Shown: positions 25,319 to 34,065, counted from the first letter of the stretch. The stretch: DNA of 64,000 nt from Methylorubrum populi (GCF_002355515.1 NZ_AP014809.1:3062501-3126500); one strand, 5' to 3'. Notes: generated by a model from the sequence alone, not told the origin. Numbers and translations: made by a program.

Positions 25319-27286
25319 TTGGCTTCGCTGGCGCTCCGGGTCCGATTCCGTGAGGAGGAGCCCGCCTATGGCTTGCTGGCAAGGCTGGCCCTGCGGCACC
25401 GACGCGTGGACCTTCCCACCTTCGCCCGCGACGTGGGCTTGTCCTATCAGGATACGGTCGGTGGAAGCGCCGCCTCGGCCATTGCCGAACTGGCCGGTTT
25501 CGAACCTGGCCTCGTTCGATCTTGGACGCCGACGCCCGACTGGCATGCGCGCCACTTCCGAGGCGAGAAGTTCCACAACAACGACTGGTTTGTGCACGCC
25601 GAACGCCGGGTCTGCGTCGCCTGCCTCCGGGACGACGTGATCCAGCACGGCGAGGCGGCCGCCCACCATGCCTGCTGTCACCGGCGCTGCTGGTGGGACC
25701 TGCGAGCTATCGACGTCTGCCCGAGGCACTCGGCCTGGTTGGCCGACCGGTGTCCGTCCTGCGGACGGCCCCTCACGCTTCTTCCCGCGGACGTGCGGTT
25801 CTGCGAGTGCGGCTCGGACCTGGCCCGTGTCGAGCCGGAGCAGGTCGACCCGCTGGAGACGCGGGCGGACGCGTACATCCTCGGGCGGCTTCTAGGCAGG
25901 CCCCACCGCGCCATCCCGCTGCTCGACGCGATGCCGCTCGGGCAGGCGACAGCGTTGATGTTCTCCTTGGGTTGGCAGGTCGAGAACAACCGGTACCGGG
26001 CGGGCCGCGACCGCCATGCGGACCGGGCGTCCTCTGGGCCGCGGCCCGAGATAACGAAGGGAACCCTGTGGAAGCGCGGTGCTTCTCGGGAAGCCAAGCT
26101 CGCGGCGAAGATGGACAGCTTCCGCATCCTCCGCCGCTGGCCCTGGGCCTATCAGCGCTTCTTGGACGATCTCTTCCGGCGAGCGAAGGACAACCTCGGG
26201 AGTTCAGCTCGCCGGGACGACGGGTCGAGTCGGGCTTACCGCCTGTTCGGGCACAGGCTCGACGGATGGGACCTGCCCGGCGCGCAGCCGCTGCGCGAGG
26301 AGTACGAACGCCACTTCCTGGCCAACGTCCCCGCAGGCCCCAAGACATTGATCTTCGGCCGCCCGGCGGAAGCGTCGCGCTGGGTCAATCTCACTTACAC
26401 GAACGAGACCTGCGGGCTCGCGCCATGGTCCGGCGAACTCTACCCGATCCTCTGCGATCTCGGCATTGTCGGTCCGGGCAAGGTCAACCACACGAGGGTG
26501 AAGCTTCCCCGGTCGCTCCTGCCGACTGTCAAGGAGATGTACGATGACGCCCTCACCCGAACACAGGCTGCGCAGCTGCTCGGCATCAGTATGAACGGCG
26601 TGTCGACGCTGCAGGCTGCCGGCTATCTGACAATTCGGGACAATCCCCATGACAAGAGCAGCTACCGGTATAGCCGGGTGGAGATCGAGTACCTGCTCTT
26701 CGACATAGCGGGGTCAGCGCCGGTCGTGGCTGCCACTGACACCATCGACCTGATCGATGCCGCCGCCGCCACGCAGTTCACGGATGGCCACGGCTTCCTG
26801 GGCCTTGAGCGGCTCCTCCAGGCCCTTACACGCCGCACGGTGCCCGTGGCAGGCCTGCGCGACCGTGGCCAAGGCTTATCCCGAATCCTCCTCAGACGGT
26901 CGGACGTCGAGGGATTGATGGCGCAGGGCCGACCCGCTCAGGCACCGACACGGGATCAGGTTTGCAAGCTGCTCGGGATCGGCAGCGCAACGTTCCAATT
27001 CTTGGTACGAGAGGGTATCCTGAAGACCTCCGGTTCGGACCGCCGCTCGCGTCGCGCCACCTTCGAGAGTGTCGAGAGCTTCCAGAGAGAGTACATATCG
27101 GCAGTCAAGATCGGCCAGATGCTCGATCTGCACTTTATCGCCGTGTTCCACCTCATGCGGAGGCGTGGGTACAAGCCGGCTTTTGACCCGGATACAGCGA
27201 GAGGCCGCATCTACCGGCGTACGGACGCCCTGAAGGCATTTCTAAAGAAACAGCCGACGCGAGGCGTGCAGCCGGTAGCTCTGTGA
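25319..27286 (+). CDS. TniQ/TnsD-like protein, second copy, with long DNA-binding C-terminus
   Basis: This is a 655-residue protein. The TTG start at 25319 has AAGGA eight bases before it. The N-terminal TniQ domain (LALRVRFREEEPAYGLLARLALRH) and zinc motifs CVACL, CCHRRCWW, CPRH, CPSCG and CECG match copy 1. The C-terminal 300 residues carry at least three helix-turn-helix-like units (RTQAAQLLGISMNGVSTLQ, TRDQVCKLLGIGSATFQFLV and VKIGQMLDLHFIAVFHLMRR). It is the last gene before core DNA and ends 275 bases from the 3' end of a sigma-factor gene. A TnsD role in choosing that site is inference. Confidence 0.85.
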   Translation: MASLALRVRFREEEPAYGLLARLALRHRRVDLPTFARDVGLSYQDTVGGSAASAIAELAGFEPGLVRSWTPTPDWHARHFRGEKFHNNDWFVHAERRVCVACLRDDVIQHGEAAAHHACCHRRCWWDLRAIDVCPRHSAWLADRCPSCGRPLTLLPADVRFCECGSDLARVEPEQVDPLETRADAYILGRLLGRPHRAIPLLDAMPLGQATALMFSLGWQVENNRYRAGRDRHADRASSGPRPEITKGTLWKRGASREAKLAAKMDSFRILRRWPWAYQRFLDDLFRRAKDNLGSSARRDDGSSRAYRLFGHRLDGWDLPGAQPLREEYERHFLANVPAGPKTLIFGRPAEASRWVNLTYTNETCGLAPWSGELYPILCDLGIVGPGKVNHTRVKLPRSLLPTVKEMYDDALTRTQAAQLLGISMNGVSTLQAAGYLTIRDNPHDKSSYRYSRVEIEYLLFDIAGSAPVVAATDTIDLIDAAAATQFTDGHGFLGLERLLQALTRRTVPVAGLRDRGQGLSRILLRRSDVEGLMAQGRPAQAPTRDQVCKLLGIGSATFQFLVREGILKTSGSDRRSRRATFESVESFQREYISAVKIGQMLDLHFIAVFHLMRRRGYKPAFDPDTARGRIYRRTDALKAFLKKQPTRGVQPVAL

Positions 27287-27448
27287 CGAACGGCGCTGGC
27301 TGACCTTCTGCAAGGCGCGGCCGTTGGCCATTGTCGTAACTCCGTCAGCCTGAAGGGGACACGGCTAGCGCCGGAATGTCACTACCAGCAGAGTGCCAAG
27401 CGTCCATCTGAACATTTTATCACATTCAAGCCTCTCTGTTTCAGCACG

Positions 27449-27537
27449 TATTCGCTTTCGGAACGACCCACAATCGCTTTCATGTTCCGCAAAAAACCCT
27501 TATGTATCAACGGCCGGAGAATTCCTTATTCGCTTTC
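27449..27537 (+). repeat. repeated TATTCGCTTTC motif near presumed element boundary
   Basis: TATTCGCTTTC occurs at 27449-27459 and exactly again at 27527-27537, and ATCGCTTTC lies between them at 27473-27481. The segment 27400-27540 is much more AT-rich than its surroundings and gene-free. It could be transposase-binding sites at the right end of the Tn7-like element. Confidence 0.45.
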
Positions 27538-27561
27538 CCCCAGACGTCGCGACGGCGCGGG

Positions 27562-28266
27562 TCAGGCCCGCGCCGCCAAACCGTCCGGCAATCCATCGAA
27601 CGAGTCGATCAGAAAGGCACGGGCGCGGCTGACGCGGCTCTTGACCGTGCCGACCTGACAGCCGAGCCGTTCGGCCGCTTCCTCGTAGGTGAATCCCTCG
27701 GCACCCACGAGCAGGAGCGCCTGCCGCTGCGGCAGCGGCAGCGTGCCGATCAGGTTCATCACCATCCGCAGCCCCGCCGCGTGCTCCTGATCGGGATGGG
27801 CTGTGAGCGTGCCGGCATGGACGCCATCGGCGTCCTCCACCTCGCGGCGCCCCTTGCGCACCTCGGTGTAGAACTGGTTGCGCAGGATGGTGAACAGCCA
27901 CGCCGTGAAGTTCGTGCCTGGCGTGAACCGCTCCCGATTCGCCCAGGCCTTGACCATGGTCTCCTGCACGAGATCGTCGGCCCGGGTCGGGTTGGCGGTG
28001 AGCGAGATCGCGAAGGTGCGCAGCATCGGCAACGCCTTCACCAGATCGTCTCGGAAGACGGCCTCGACCTTCCCGCCGTGTGCGGTGAGGGCGGTCTCGA
28101 ACTGCTGCAGAAGCTCGGCTAATCGGCCGGGGAGGGGGGCTTGGCTGGCGAGATCGAAGTAATCGCGCAGCGCGAGCGTCAGGTGCCCCGTGACGGCATT
28201 TGCCGATTCACCCTGGTTTGGCCCGGGATGATCCGGCAATGTATGGTGAAGCGGTTCGTCAGGCAT
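27562..28266 (-). CDS. ECF sigma factor, EcfG/RpoE-like
   Basis: This is a 234-residue protein starting MPDEPLHH. Region 2 is seen as LPMLRTFAISLTANPTRADDLVQETMVKAWAN and FTAWLFTILRNQFYTEVRK. Region 4 is seen as LPLPQRQALLLVGAEGFTYEEAAERLGCQVGTVKSRVSRAR. This is the layout of the alphaproteobacterial general-stress sigma group, here with an N-terminal extension of about 60 residues. No anti-sigma or PhyR gene is adjacent. The upstream-extended frame lacks support. Its 3' end abuts the presumed transposon boundary. Confidence 0.85.
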   Translation of the reverse strand: MPDEPLHHTLPDHPGPNQGESANAVTGHLTLALRDYFDLASQAPLPGRLAELLQQFETALTAHGGKVEAVFRDDLVKALPMLRTFAISLTANPTRADDLVQETMVKAWANRERFTPGTNFTAWLFTILRNQFYTEVRKGRREVEDADGVHAGTLTAHPDQEHAAGLRMVMNLIGTLPLPQRQALLLVGAEGFTYEEAAERLGCQVGTVKSRVSRARAFLIDSFDGLPDGLAARA

Positions 28267-28700
28267 CCGAAGCGGTACCTCGGCAAAGGCAGGAGCATTG
28301 GGAGTAGTCGTTTCTCGGTAGCAATCTAAAAATGAACTGATCCTAAACGGCAGCGCAAAATGCGCATATCCGACCGCAGCCGCCGGCTGGACTGCCTGCA
28401 ACGCTCACCGATTTGTTTCTAAAGTTTTCTCGAAGATTGACAGCTTAGAGGGTTTCAAAGGCCGAAGATTGCCTCATCTGGCAATCTATTATGGCTTGGC
28501 CGTTTAGGCCGATCTGTCTCCACGCATCAGATATCGCGCCGCAAGATCGGTCGCAGAACCGTGAAGCCGACGGATGCAGGAGCTCGGCATTGGCCGACAG
28601 GTAACGTGAGAGCTACCGACGCCGTCCCCTTGGCAGCCGCTGCCTCCGGCATAGCTTCGCAGACGGCGCGCTCGTTTCGCGACGCCGAAGGAGGCCGGGC
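28267..28700. other. divergent intergenic region, sigma factor / mscL
   Basis: There are 434 bases, AT-richer at 28300-28500, with no gene recognised. It contains a perfect 8-base inverted repeat, listed separately. No clear GGAAC/CGTT box was found. Confidence 0.4.
28466..28487. repeat. perfect 8-base inverted repeat upstream of mscL
   Basis: AGATTGCC (28466-28473) and GGCAATCT (28480-28487) flank TCATCT. The repeat lies in the AT-richer part of the divergent sigma/mscL region. It is a candidate operator or leader hairpin. Confidence 0.45.
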
Positions 28701-29126
28701 ATGCTGGAAGAGTTCAAGAAGTTCGCGTTGCGCGGCAACGTGGTCGATCTCGCTGTTGGCGTGATCATCGGCGCGGCGTTCGGCGCAATCGTTAATTCGC
28801 TGGTGCAGGACGTGATCATGCCGATCATCGGCGCGGTCACCGGCGGCCTCGATTTCTCTAATTACTACATCCCGCTCTCCTCCAAGGTGCAGGAGGGCAT
28901 GCCCTATGCCGAGGCCAAGAAGGTCGGCGCGGTGATCGGCTACGGTCAGTTCCTGACGCTGGCGGTCAACTTCACCATCATCGCCTTCGTGCTGTTCATG
29001 GTGATCCGGGCCATGAACGCGCTGAAATCCCGGGAAGAGGCCAAGCCGAAGCCTGAGGCGGAGGTGCCGGCCGACGTGAAGCTACTGGCCGAAATCCGCG
29101 ATCTCCTAGCGACACGGAAGGCGTGA
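28701..29126 (+). CDS. mscL: large-conductance mechanosensitive channel
   Basis: This is a 141-residue protein with GGAGG ten bases before ATG. The N-terminal amphipathic helix [24 protein letters not shown] and first pore helix are classic MscL. A second membrane helix (about 83-104, [19 protein letters not shown]) and a charged C-terminal helix follow. It opens under membrane tension to release solutes on hypo-osmotic shock. It stands alone on the plus strand. Confidence 0.97.
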   Translation: MLEEFKKFALRGNVVDLAVGVIIGAAFGAIVNSLVQDVIMPIIGAVTGGLDFSNYYIPLSSKVQEGMPYAEAKKVGAVIGYGQFLTLAVNFTIIAFVLFMVIRAMNALKSREEAKPKPEAEVPADVKLLAEIRDLLATRKA

Positions 29127-29132
29127 GCGGCG

Positions 29133-29423
29133 TTACCTTCCGCTCTCGTCCTGGCGAGGCGTGACGCCGAACGCGTCGAGGATCCGGTCGAGCGCCTGTT
29201 CCACCGCCTCCGTGCCTTCCTCGTGCGTCTTCAGTCGTGTTTCGAGCCGGCGGATCTGCGGCTCGAACTTCTCCGGAACGGTCGGCTCATCGCCGAGGAA
29301 GCGCGGTTCGGGCGCGGCCTCGGTGAGGACGCCGCGCAACTCATGACCAAGATGGTCGCGTACTGATTCCGGCAGCGGCGGGCTGTCGGAAAGATTTTCG
29401 GACGTCGTCTCGGGGCCGCTCAT
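29133..29423 (-). CDS. small hypothetical acidic protein
   Basis: This is a 96-residue protein starting MSGPETTSENLSD. An acidic N-terminus is followed by a probable helix (RRLETRLKTHEEGTEAVEQALDRILDAFG). It is not recognised as a known family. It is convergent with mscL (six bases between stops). A GCAAC-N16-CGTT element 41 bases upstream suggests general-stress expression. Confidence 0.6.
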   Translation of the reverse strand: MSGPETTSENLSDSPPLPESVRDHLGHELRGVLTEAAPEPRFLGDEPTVPEKFEPQIRRLETRLKTHEEGTEAVEQALDRILDAFGVTPRQDESGR

Positions 29424-29463
29424 CACCAGTCCTGATCTGCTGAAGCATCGTCTCGCACGGATA

Positions 29464-29488
29464 AACGATCGAAGACATAGACCGTTGC
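29464..29488 (-). promoter_or_regulatory. possible sigma-EcfG promoter (one mismatch)
   Basis: On the minus strand GCAAC, 16 bases, CGTT; the consensus is GGAAC-N16/17-CGTT. The position fits transcription of the gene starting at 29423. Confidence 0.35.
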
Positions 29489-29606
29489 GTCCGGCCAAGC
29501 CGCTTGGTGCCGGCTTATGGTTAGGTGCACGGTTCGGCTGGTCTGCAAGATCGGGGCGGCAAGCTCGAGGTGAGGCATCGGAGGTGCAGGGCGAGGCGAA
29601 AAGAAA

Positions 29607-29635
29607 CGGCCCCGGCGCACGGAGTGCCGGGGCCG
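29607..29635 (-). terminator. intrinsic terminator of the DUF1236-like gene
   Basis: A perfect 10-base stem (CGGCCCCGGC / GCCGGGGCCG) has a 9-base loop. Read leftward it is followed by TTTCTTTT. It lies 41 bases after the stop of the gene at 29676-30089. Confidence 0.85.
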
Positions 29636-29675
29636 GTTGGTGCCGCCCTCGTCGGGCGGCCCGGGAAGCGGGTGC

Positions 29676-30089
29676 TTAGTCGAGCACTTCGATGATCCGG
29701 TGACGGCCGTCGACCAGCACCGGGCGGTCGTTAACGACCGTGTAACGGGTGCCGCGGGTCACGTTGTACTCGTTCGGGACGTCGTAATAGGTCACACCGG
29801 AAGACGGCAGAGTGGAGCCGACGACGACGCGACCATCGTAGTCGTAGGAGCGGACGTTGCGCTCGCGAACGTACGAGCGGAAGCGCGGACGATCCTCGAC
29901 GCCGAGAATGCCGCCGATCGTGCCGGTGGCCGCACCAACCGCGCCGCCGACGATGCCGCCGATCGGTCCGGCCGCATCCGCGCCTTCCTGGGCGCCGCGC
30001 TCGGCACCGCGCAGGGTGCCCTGAGCCTGGGCGGCCATGGGCAGAGCGAAGACGATGGCCGAGGCCGCGAGAAGGGTCTTGATCTTCAT
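29676..30089 (-). CDS. secreted DUF1236-like protein with glycine-zipper segment
   Basis: This is a 137-residue protein. A Sec signal peptide (MKIKTLLAASAIVFALPMAAQA) ends in an AQA cleavage site. A Gly/Ala-rich segment (GPIGGIVGGAVGAATGTIGGILG) resembles a glycine zipper. A C-terminal part (YDVPNEYNV...YTVVNDRPVLVD.RHRIIEVL) matches the DUF1236 pattern common in Hyphomicrobiales. It is likely periplasmic or outer-membrane associated. It is single-gene, with its own terminator. Confidence 0.8.
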   Translation of the reverse strand: MKIKTLLAASAIVFALPMAAQAQGTLRGAERGAQEGADAAGPIGGIVGGAVGAATGTIGGILGVEDRPRFRSYVRERNVRSYDYDGRVVVGSTLPSSGVTYYDVPNEYNVTRGTRYTVVNDRPVLVDGRHRIIEVLD

Positions 30090-30275
30090 TCGAGCAACTC
30101 CGTCGTTGTGACATCCGCTGCGATCGAGACGCAGCGAAGCATGGCCCGGTAACGCCCGAGCCTCGAATTCGGATGCATGGAAAATCGAGAAAGGCCGAGA
30201 TTGCGCGAAATGGCCTGAATCGTAGGCAGAGCTTCTCGAAAGCTGCCGCGAGGCGAGGCGTCTGCTTTCCGGGGA

Positions 30276-31457
30276 TCAGCCGGGTGAGCGTTCGGACAGG
30301 AACCGTTCCATCCGCTCGAGGGCGCGGGCGATGTTCTCGGCGGAGTTGGCGTAGGAGAGGCGCAGATACCCTTCTCCATGCACGCCGAAATCCGGCCCGC
30401 CGATCACCGCGACGCCCACCTCGTCGAGGAGGGCGGTCGCGAGCGACTTGGCCTTCCAGCCGGTGCGGCTGACGTTCGGGAAGGCATAGAACGCGCCCTT
30501 CGGCGTGATGCAGGACACGTTGGGCAGGCGGTTCAGGCCGTCGACGACGAGGCGCCGCCGGCGGTCGAACGCGGCAACCATCGCGGCGACGCAGTCCTGC
30601 GGACCGTCGAGGGCGGCGATGCCCGCCCATTGCGCGGCAGCGTTGACGCAGGAGAAGGAGTTCACCGCGAGCTTTCGCGCGGCGTCGTAGAGCGGCTTCG
30701 GCCAGACCGACCAGCCGAGCCGCCAGCCCGTCATCGCGTAGGATTTCGAGGCGCCGTCGAGATAGATCAGCCGGTCGCGGATCTCGGGATAGGCGAGCAG
30801 GGACACGTGCGTCTGCCCGTCATAGGTCATGCTGCCGTAGATCTCGTCGGAGAGGACGGCGAGGTCGGGATGGGCTGCGAGCCCCGCTACCAGGGCATCG
30901 ACCTCGGCCTTCGGCGTGACGCCGCCGGTCGGGTTGGCCGGTGAGTTCACGATCAGCAGGCGCGTGCGCTCCGTGATCAGTGTGAGCGTCTCTTCCGCCG
31001 AGAAGGCGAAGCCGTTGGCCTCGCGGATCGGCACCGGAACCGGGGTCGCACCGGTGAACTCGATCATCGAGCGATAGATCGGAAAGCCGGGATCGGGATA
31101 GAGGATCTCAGCTCCGGGCTCACCGAACATCAAGATCGCCATGAACATGGTGACCTTGCCGCCCGGCACGATCATCACAGCCTCGGGCGAGACCTCGACG
31201 CCGTGGCGGCGATGGATGTCCCGCGCCACTGCCTCGCGCAGCGGCGGGAGGCCGACGGCCGGCGTGTAGCCGTGATGGCCGTCGCGCAAGGCCCTGATGC
31301 CCGCCTCGACGATATGAGGCGGCGTCGGGAAGTCCGGCTGGCCGATACCGAGATTGACGATGTCGCGGCCCTGCGCCGCGAGGGCGCCGGCGCGGGCCAG
31401 CACCGCGAAGGCGTTTTCCTCGCCGATCCGGCCGAAGGAAGGCACGATACGCAGCAT
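30276..31457 (-). CDS. class I PLP-dependent aminotransferase (aspartate-type)
   Basis: This is a 393-residue protein. Fold-type I features are IGQPDFPTP, the cofactor-contacting NSPANPTGG, SDEIYGSMTYDG, and the PLP lysine in SKSYAMTGWRLGW. A C-terminal RLSYA arginine binds the substrate carboxylate. It transfers an amino group between an amino acid and 2-oxoglutarate or a similar acceptor; exact donor specificity cannot be told. It lies downstream of a 63-residue membrane protein on the same strand. Confidence 0.9.
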   Translation of the reverse strand: MLRIVPSFGRIGEENAFAVLARAGALAAQGRDIVNLGIGQPDFPTPPHIVEAGIRALRDGHHGYTPAVGLPPLREAVARDIHRRHGVEVSPEAVMIVPGGKVTMFMAILMFGEPGAEILYPDPGFPIYRSMIEFTGATPVPVPIREANGFAFSAEETLTLITERTRLLIVNSPANPTGGVTPKAEVDALVAGLAAHPDLAVLSDEIYGSMTYDGQTHVSLLAYPEIRDRLIYLDGASKSYAMTGWRLGWSVWPKPLYDAARKLAVNSFSCVNAAAQWAGIAALDGPQDCVAAMVAAFDRRRRLVVDGLNRLPNVSCITPKGAFYAFPNVSRTGWKAKSLATALLDEVGVAVIGGPDFGVHGEGYLRLSYANSAENIARALERMERFLSERSPG

Positions 31458-31495
31458 GGCTTCCTTCTCCGTCCGGCGCCGGCCGGCGCCGCGTC

Positions 31496-31687
31496 TCAGC
31501 CGTTCGTGCGAGCGGCGAGACGGCTGGCGGCGAACGAGATCGCCCCACCGACGACGAACAGGATCGCGAACGTCTTGACCGCCGCGTAGAACAGGGCCGG
31601 CTCGATCCCCGTATCCGTGAAGAGCACGGCGCAGACGGCCGCGATCGGGATGAGCAGCACGATGGAAAGCGGCACCAGCGGGTTCAT
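31496..31687 (-). CDS. small two-helix membrane protein
   Basis: This is a 63-residue protein with two hydrophobic segments (about 5-24 and 34-56). No family is recognised. It lies 38 bases upstream of the aminotransferase on the same strand and may share its transcript. Confidence 0.65.
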   Translation of the reverse strand: MNPLVPLSIVLLIPIAAVCAVLFTDTGIEPALFYAAVKTFAILFVVGGAISFAASRLAARTNG

Positions 31688-31913
31688 TCGACGTCACTCG
31701 CGTTGGTTGGGGGACCGCGATGCGGCCCGAAGAATAATGCGAAGCGGTCTTAGCATCGCCGTTCCTCCGGAGGAAACTCCCGCGCTTCAGAATCTCTGGG
31801 CAATCGCTTGGCCGCGCATGACCCGAGATTCGGTCGGCGCGAGCGCCTTCGAGCGACGGCCCCGATCGGCATCGCGCGGCGGTCCGAAGGCGCGGGCCAC
31901 CCGAGAACGCCGG

Positions 31914-33332
31914 TCAGGCCGGGATGCGCACCGTCGCCCGCAGGCCGCCCAGCGGGCTGTCGTGCAGTGCGACGTCGCCGCCATGGGCGCGGGCGATGTC
32001 GCGGGCGATGGCGAGCCCGAGGCCGGAGCCGCCGGCATCCTGGCGCGCGTCGTCGAGCCGGACGAACGGCTTGAACACCTCCTCGCGGCTCTCCACCGGA
32101 ATGCCGGGCCCGTCGTCGTCGATGGCGACGAGGAAGGCGCGGTGCTCGCGCTTGCCCGAGATCGCCACGGTGTCGGCGTAGCGCGCGGCGTTGGCGGCGA
32201 GGTTGAACAGGCAGCGGCGCATCGCGTCCGACCGCACGGTCACGAGGGGGCTGCCCTCGATCTCGACCGCCTCGACATGGGCGCCGAGCCGCTCGACGTC
32301 GCTGCGAAGATCCTCCAGCAGGATCCGCATGTCGGTCTCGGCGGCGGTCTCGGCGGAATCGCCGCGGGCGAAGGCGAGATAGCCCTCCAGCATCCGGCTC
32401 ATCTCGTCGACGTCCCGCTGGAGATCCTCGACCTCCGGCGTCTGCTCCACCAGGGCGAGGGACAGCTTGAAGCGGGTGATGATGGTGCGCAGGTCGTGGC
32501 TCACGCCGTTGAGCATCGTCGTGCGCTGCTCCATGGCGCGCTCGATGCGCCGCTTCATCTCGATGAAAGCGTGGCCCGCCTGCCGGACCTCGCGGGCGCC
32601 GCGGGGCTTGAACTCGATCTCGCGCCCCTTGCCGAACCCCTCCGCCACCGCCGACAGCCGCAGGATCGGCTTGATCTGGTTGCGCAGGAACAGGATCGCC
32701 ACGCCGAGCAGCACCAGCGAGGAGCCGGTCATCCAGAGCAGGAAGATGTGCGAGTTCGAGGCGTAGGCCTGGTTTCGCCGGGCCGTGACCCGCATCACGC
32801 CTTCCGGGATCGCCACGCGGATCTCGATGAGATTCGAGCGGCCGACCGTGTCGATCCAGAACGGGCGCCGGATCTGGCGGCGGATCTCCTCCGAGAGCAC
32901 CTCGTCGAGGATCGAGAAGAACGGACGCGGCCCCGGGCTCGGCAGCTTGGCGCCTTTCAGGATGTCGATGTCGAGGTTCAGCCGCTCGCCGGCAATGCGC
33001 GAGAGCGTCTCGGCGTTCTTGTCCTGCGGGTAGGACTCGTAGATGTCCATCAGCGCAGCGATGTCTGCGGTGACCGCCGCCGAGAGCCGGCGGGTCACGA
33101 GCTGCCAGTGCCGCTCCATGAAGGTGTAGGCGATCACCGACTGCAGCAGCACCATCGGTGCGATGATGATGATCAGCGAGCGGGCGTAGAGGCCTTTCGG
33201 CAGGGCGTCGCCGATGGATCGGCTGATGCGCCGCCACCCCTTCCGAATCCGGCCGAAGGCGGCGGGGAGAGCGCCGGCCCGACGGGGCTTGGTCCGGGAT
33301 TCGCCCGATGAGAGGCCGGCGGGGGCCGCCAT
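31914..33332 (-). CDS. EnvZ-type sensor histidine kinase
   Basis: This is a 472-residue protein from MAAPAG. Membrane segments at about 50-70 and 200-220 bracket a periplasmic loop. A HAMP domain (LRNQIKPILRLSAVAEGFGKG) follows, then an H-box LNGVSHDLRTIITRFKLSL with phospho-His in VSHDLRT. The ATPase domain has an N-box NLAANAARYA, a G1 box DDDGPGIP and a G2 box GGSGLGLAIAR. It is seven bases after an OmpR-type regulator gene. The order MarR-OmpR-kinase resembles petP-petR loci of alphaproteobacteria. Confidence 0.92.
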   Translation of the reverse strand: MAAPAGLSSGESRTKPRRAGALPAAFGRIRKGWRRISRSIGDALPKGLYARSLIIIIAPMVLLQSVIAYTFMERHWQLVTRRLSAAVTADIAALMDIYESYPQDKNAETLSRIAGERLNLDIDILKGAKLPSPGPRPFFSILDEVLSEEIRRQIRRPFWIDTVGRSNLIEIRVAIPEGVMRVTARRNQAYASNSHIFLLWMTGSSLVLLGVAILFLRNQIKPILRLSAVAEGFGKGREIEFKPRGAREVRQAGHAFIEMKRRIERAMEQRTTMLNGVSHDLRTIITRFKLSLALVEQTPEVEDLQRDVDEMSRMLEGYLAFARGDSAETAAETDMRILLEDLRSDVERLGAHVEAVEIEGSPLVTVRSDAMRRCLFNLAANAARYADTVAISGKREHRAFLVAIDDDGPGIPVESREEVFKPFVRLDDARQDAGGSGLGLAIARDIARAHGGDVALHDSPLGGLRATVRIPA

Positions 33333-33339
33333 GGGATCC

Positions 33340-34065
33340 TCAGTCGATGGCGAGGCGGTAGCCGACGCCGCGAACGGTGTGCAGGAAGCTCGGATTGGCC
33401 GGATCCGGCTCGATCTTACGGCGCAGACGGTTGATTTGCACGTCGATGGTGCGCTCGGCCGCCAAGCCGCCATTGCCCGCGAGCGTTTCGCGTTCGACAT
33501 TGCCGCCGCGCGCCTGCGCCAGGATAGTCAGGATCTCGCGCTCGCGCTCGGTGATCTTCACCGGCTCGTTCTCGCGCCGCAGCTCGCCGCGGTCGGCGCG
33601 GAACGTGAAGGGGCCGAAGCCGACCGAGGCGTCGCCCGAAGCGCGTGCCTCCGGGGCGGCGTGGCGGCGGATGATGTTGTTGAGCCGCAGGATCAGCTCG
33701 CGCGGCTCGAAGGGCTTGGGCAGGTAGTCGTCGGCACCGATCTCCAGGCCGGTCACCCGGTCGTTGGGGTTGGAGCGGGCTGTCAGCATCAGGATCGGCA
33801 CCCGCGAGGTCTCGCGCACCGAGCGGGCATAGTCGAAGCCGCTCTCGCCGGGCATCATCACGTCGAGCACGAGGGCGTCGAATACGAAGCACTGCCCGCG
33901 CAGGCGCGCCTCGGCCGCGTTCGCCGCCGCCGTCACGCGAAATCCCTGCTCGGAGAGGAAGCGGGACAACAGTTCGCGCACCCGCCGGTCGTCATCGACG
34001 AGCAGGATGTGCGGTGCGTGGTCTGGAAGCTCGGGGCGCGCCTTGAGCGCGGTCTCGGCCGACAT
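33340..34065 (-). CDS. OmpR-family response regulator, PetR-like
   Basis: This is a 241-residue protein. The receiver has an acidic pair in LLVDDD, the phospho-acceptor in LVLDVMMPG and the conserved Lys in LPKPF. A winged-helix output domain (ITEREREILTILAQ ... ERTIDVQINRLRRKIE) ends with VRGVGYRL. ATG overlaps the stop of the upstream MarR gene (ATGA), so translation is coupled. In Rhodobacter the PetP/PetR pair controls cytochrome bc1 synthesis; the same role here is inference from arrangement. Confidence 0.92.
   Translation of the reverse strand: MSAETALKARPELPDHAPHILLVDDDRRVRELLSRFLSEQGFRVTAAANAAEARLRGQCFVFDALVLDVMMPGESGFDYARSVRETSRVPILMLTARSNPNDRVTGLEIGADDYLPKPFEPRELILRLNNIIRRHAAPEARASGDASVGFGPFTFRADRGELRRENEPVKITEREREILTILAQARGGNVERETLAGNGGLAAERTIDVQINRLRRKIEPDPANPSFLHTVRGVGYRLAID

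Larger units (their letters stand above)
14507..27286 (+). mobile_element. Tn7-like transposition module (ends not resolved)
   Basis: The core is tnsA-tnsB-tnsC-tniQ (15516-21386), all on one strand with 4-base overlaps. A small TnsB-C-terminal-like gene precedes it and a second tniQ (25319-27286) follows. A histidine kinase/response regulator pair lies between the two tniQ genes and is probably cargo. The limits given are those of the first and last transposition-type genes, not mapped ends; I could not find matched TGT...ACA termini with a 5-base duplication. No Cas genes occur in the window. Confidence 0.8.

Noticed and set aside
9008..27423. Shared 10-mer ATTTTATCAC at 9008-9017 and 27414-27423 as possible direct repeats bounding an island
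   Set aside because: Too short, flanks do not match, and one copy lies in a promoter region. A chance match in AT-rich pockets is likely.
14485..27472. TGTGGG (14485-14490) and CCCACA (27467-27472) as Tn7-like terminal repeats
   Set aside because: The adjacent 5-base sequences (GCCCG and ATCGC) do not form a target duplication and the inner sequences do not match.
14507..27561. CRISPR-associated transposon (CAST)
   Set aside because: No Cas genes and no spaced direct-repeat array seen anywhere in the window; both TniQ proteins have long DNA-binding tails typical of direct targeting.
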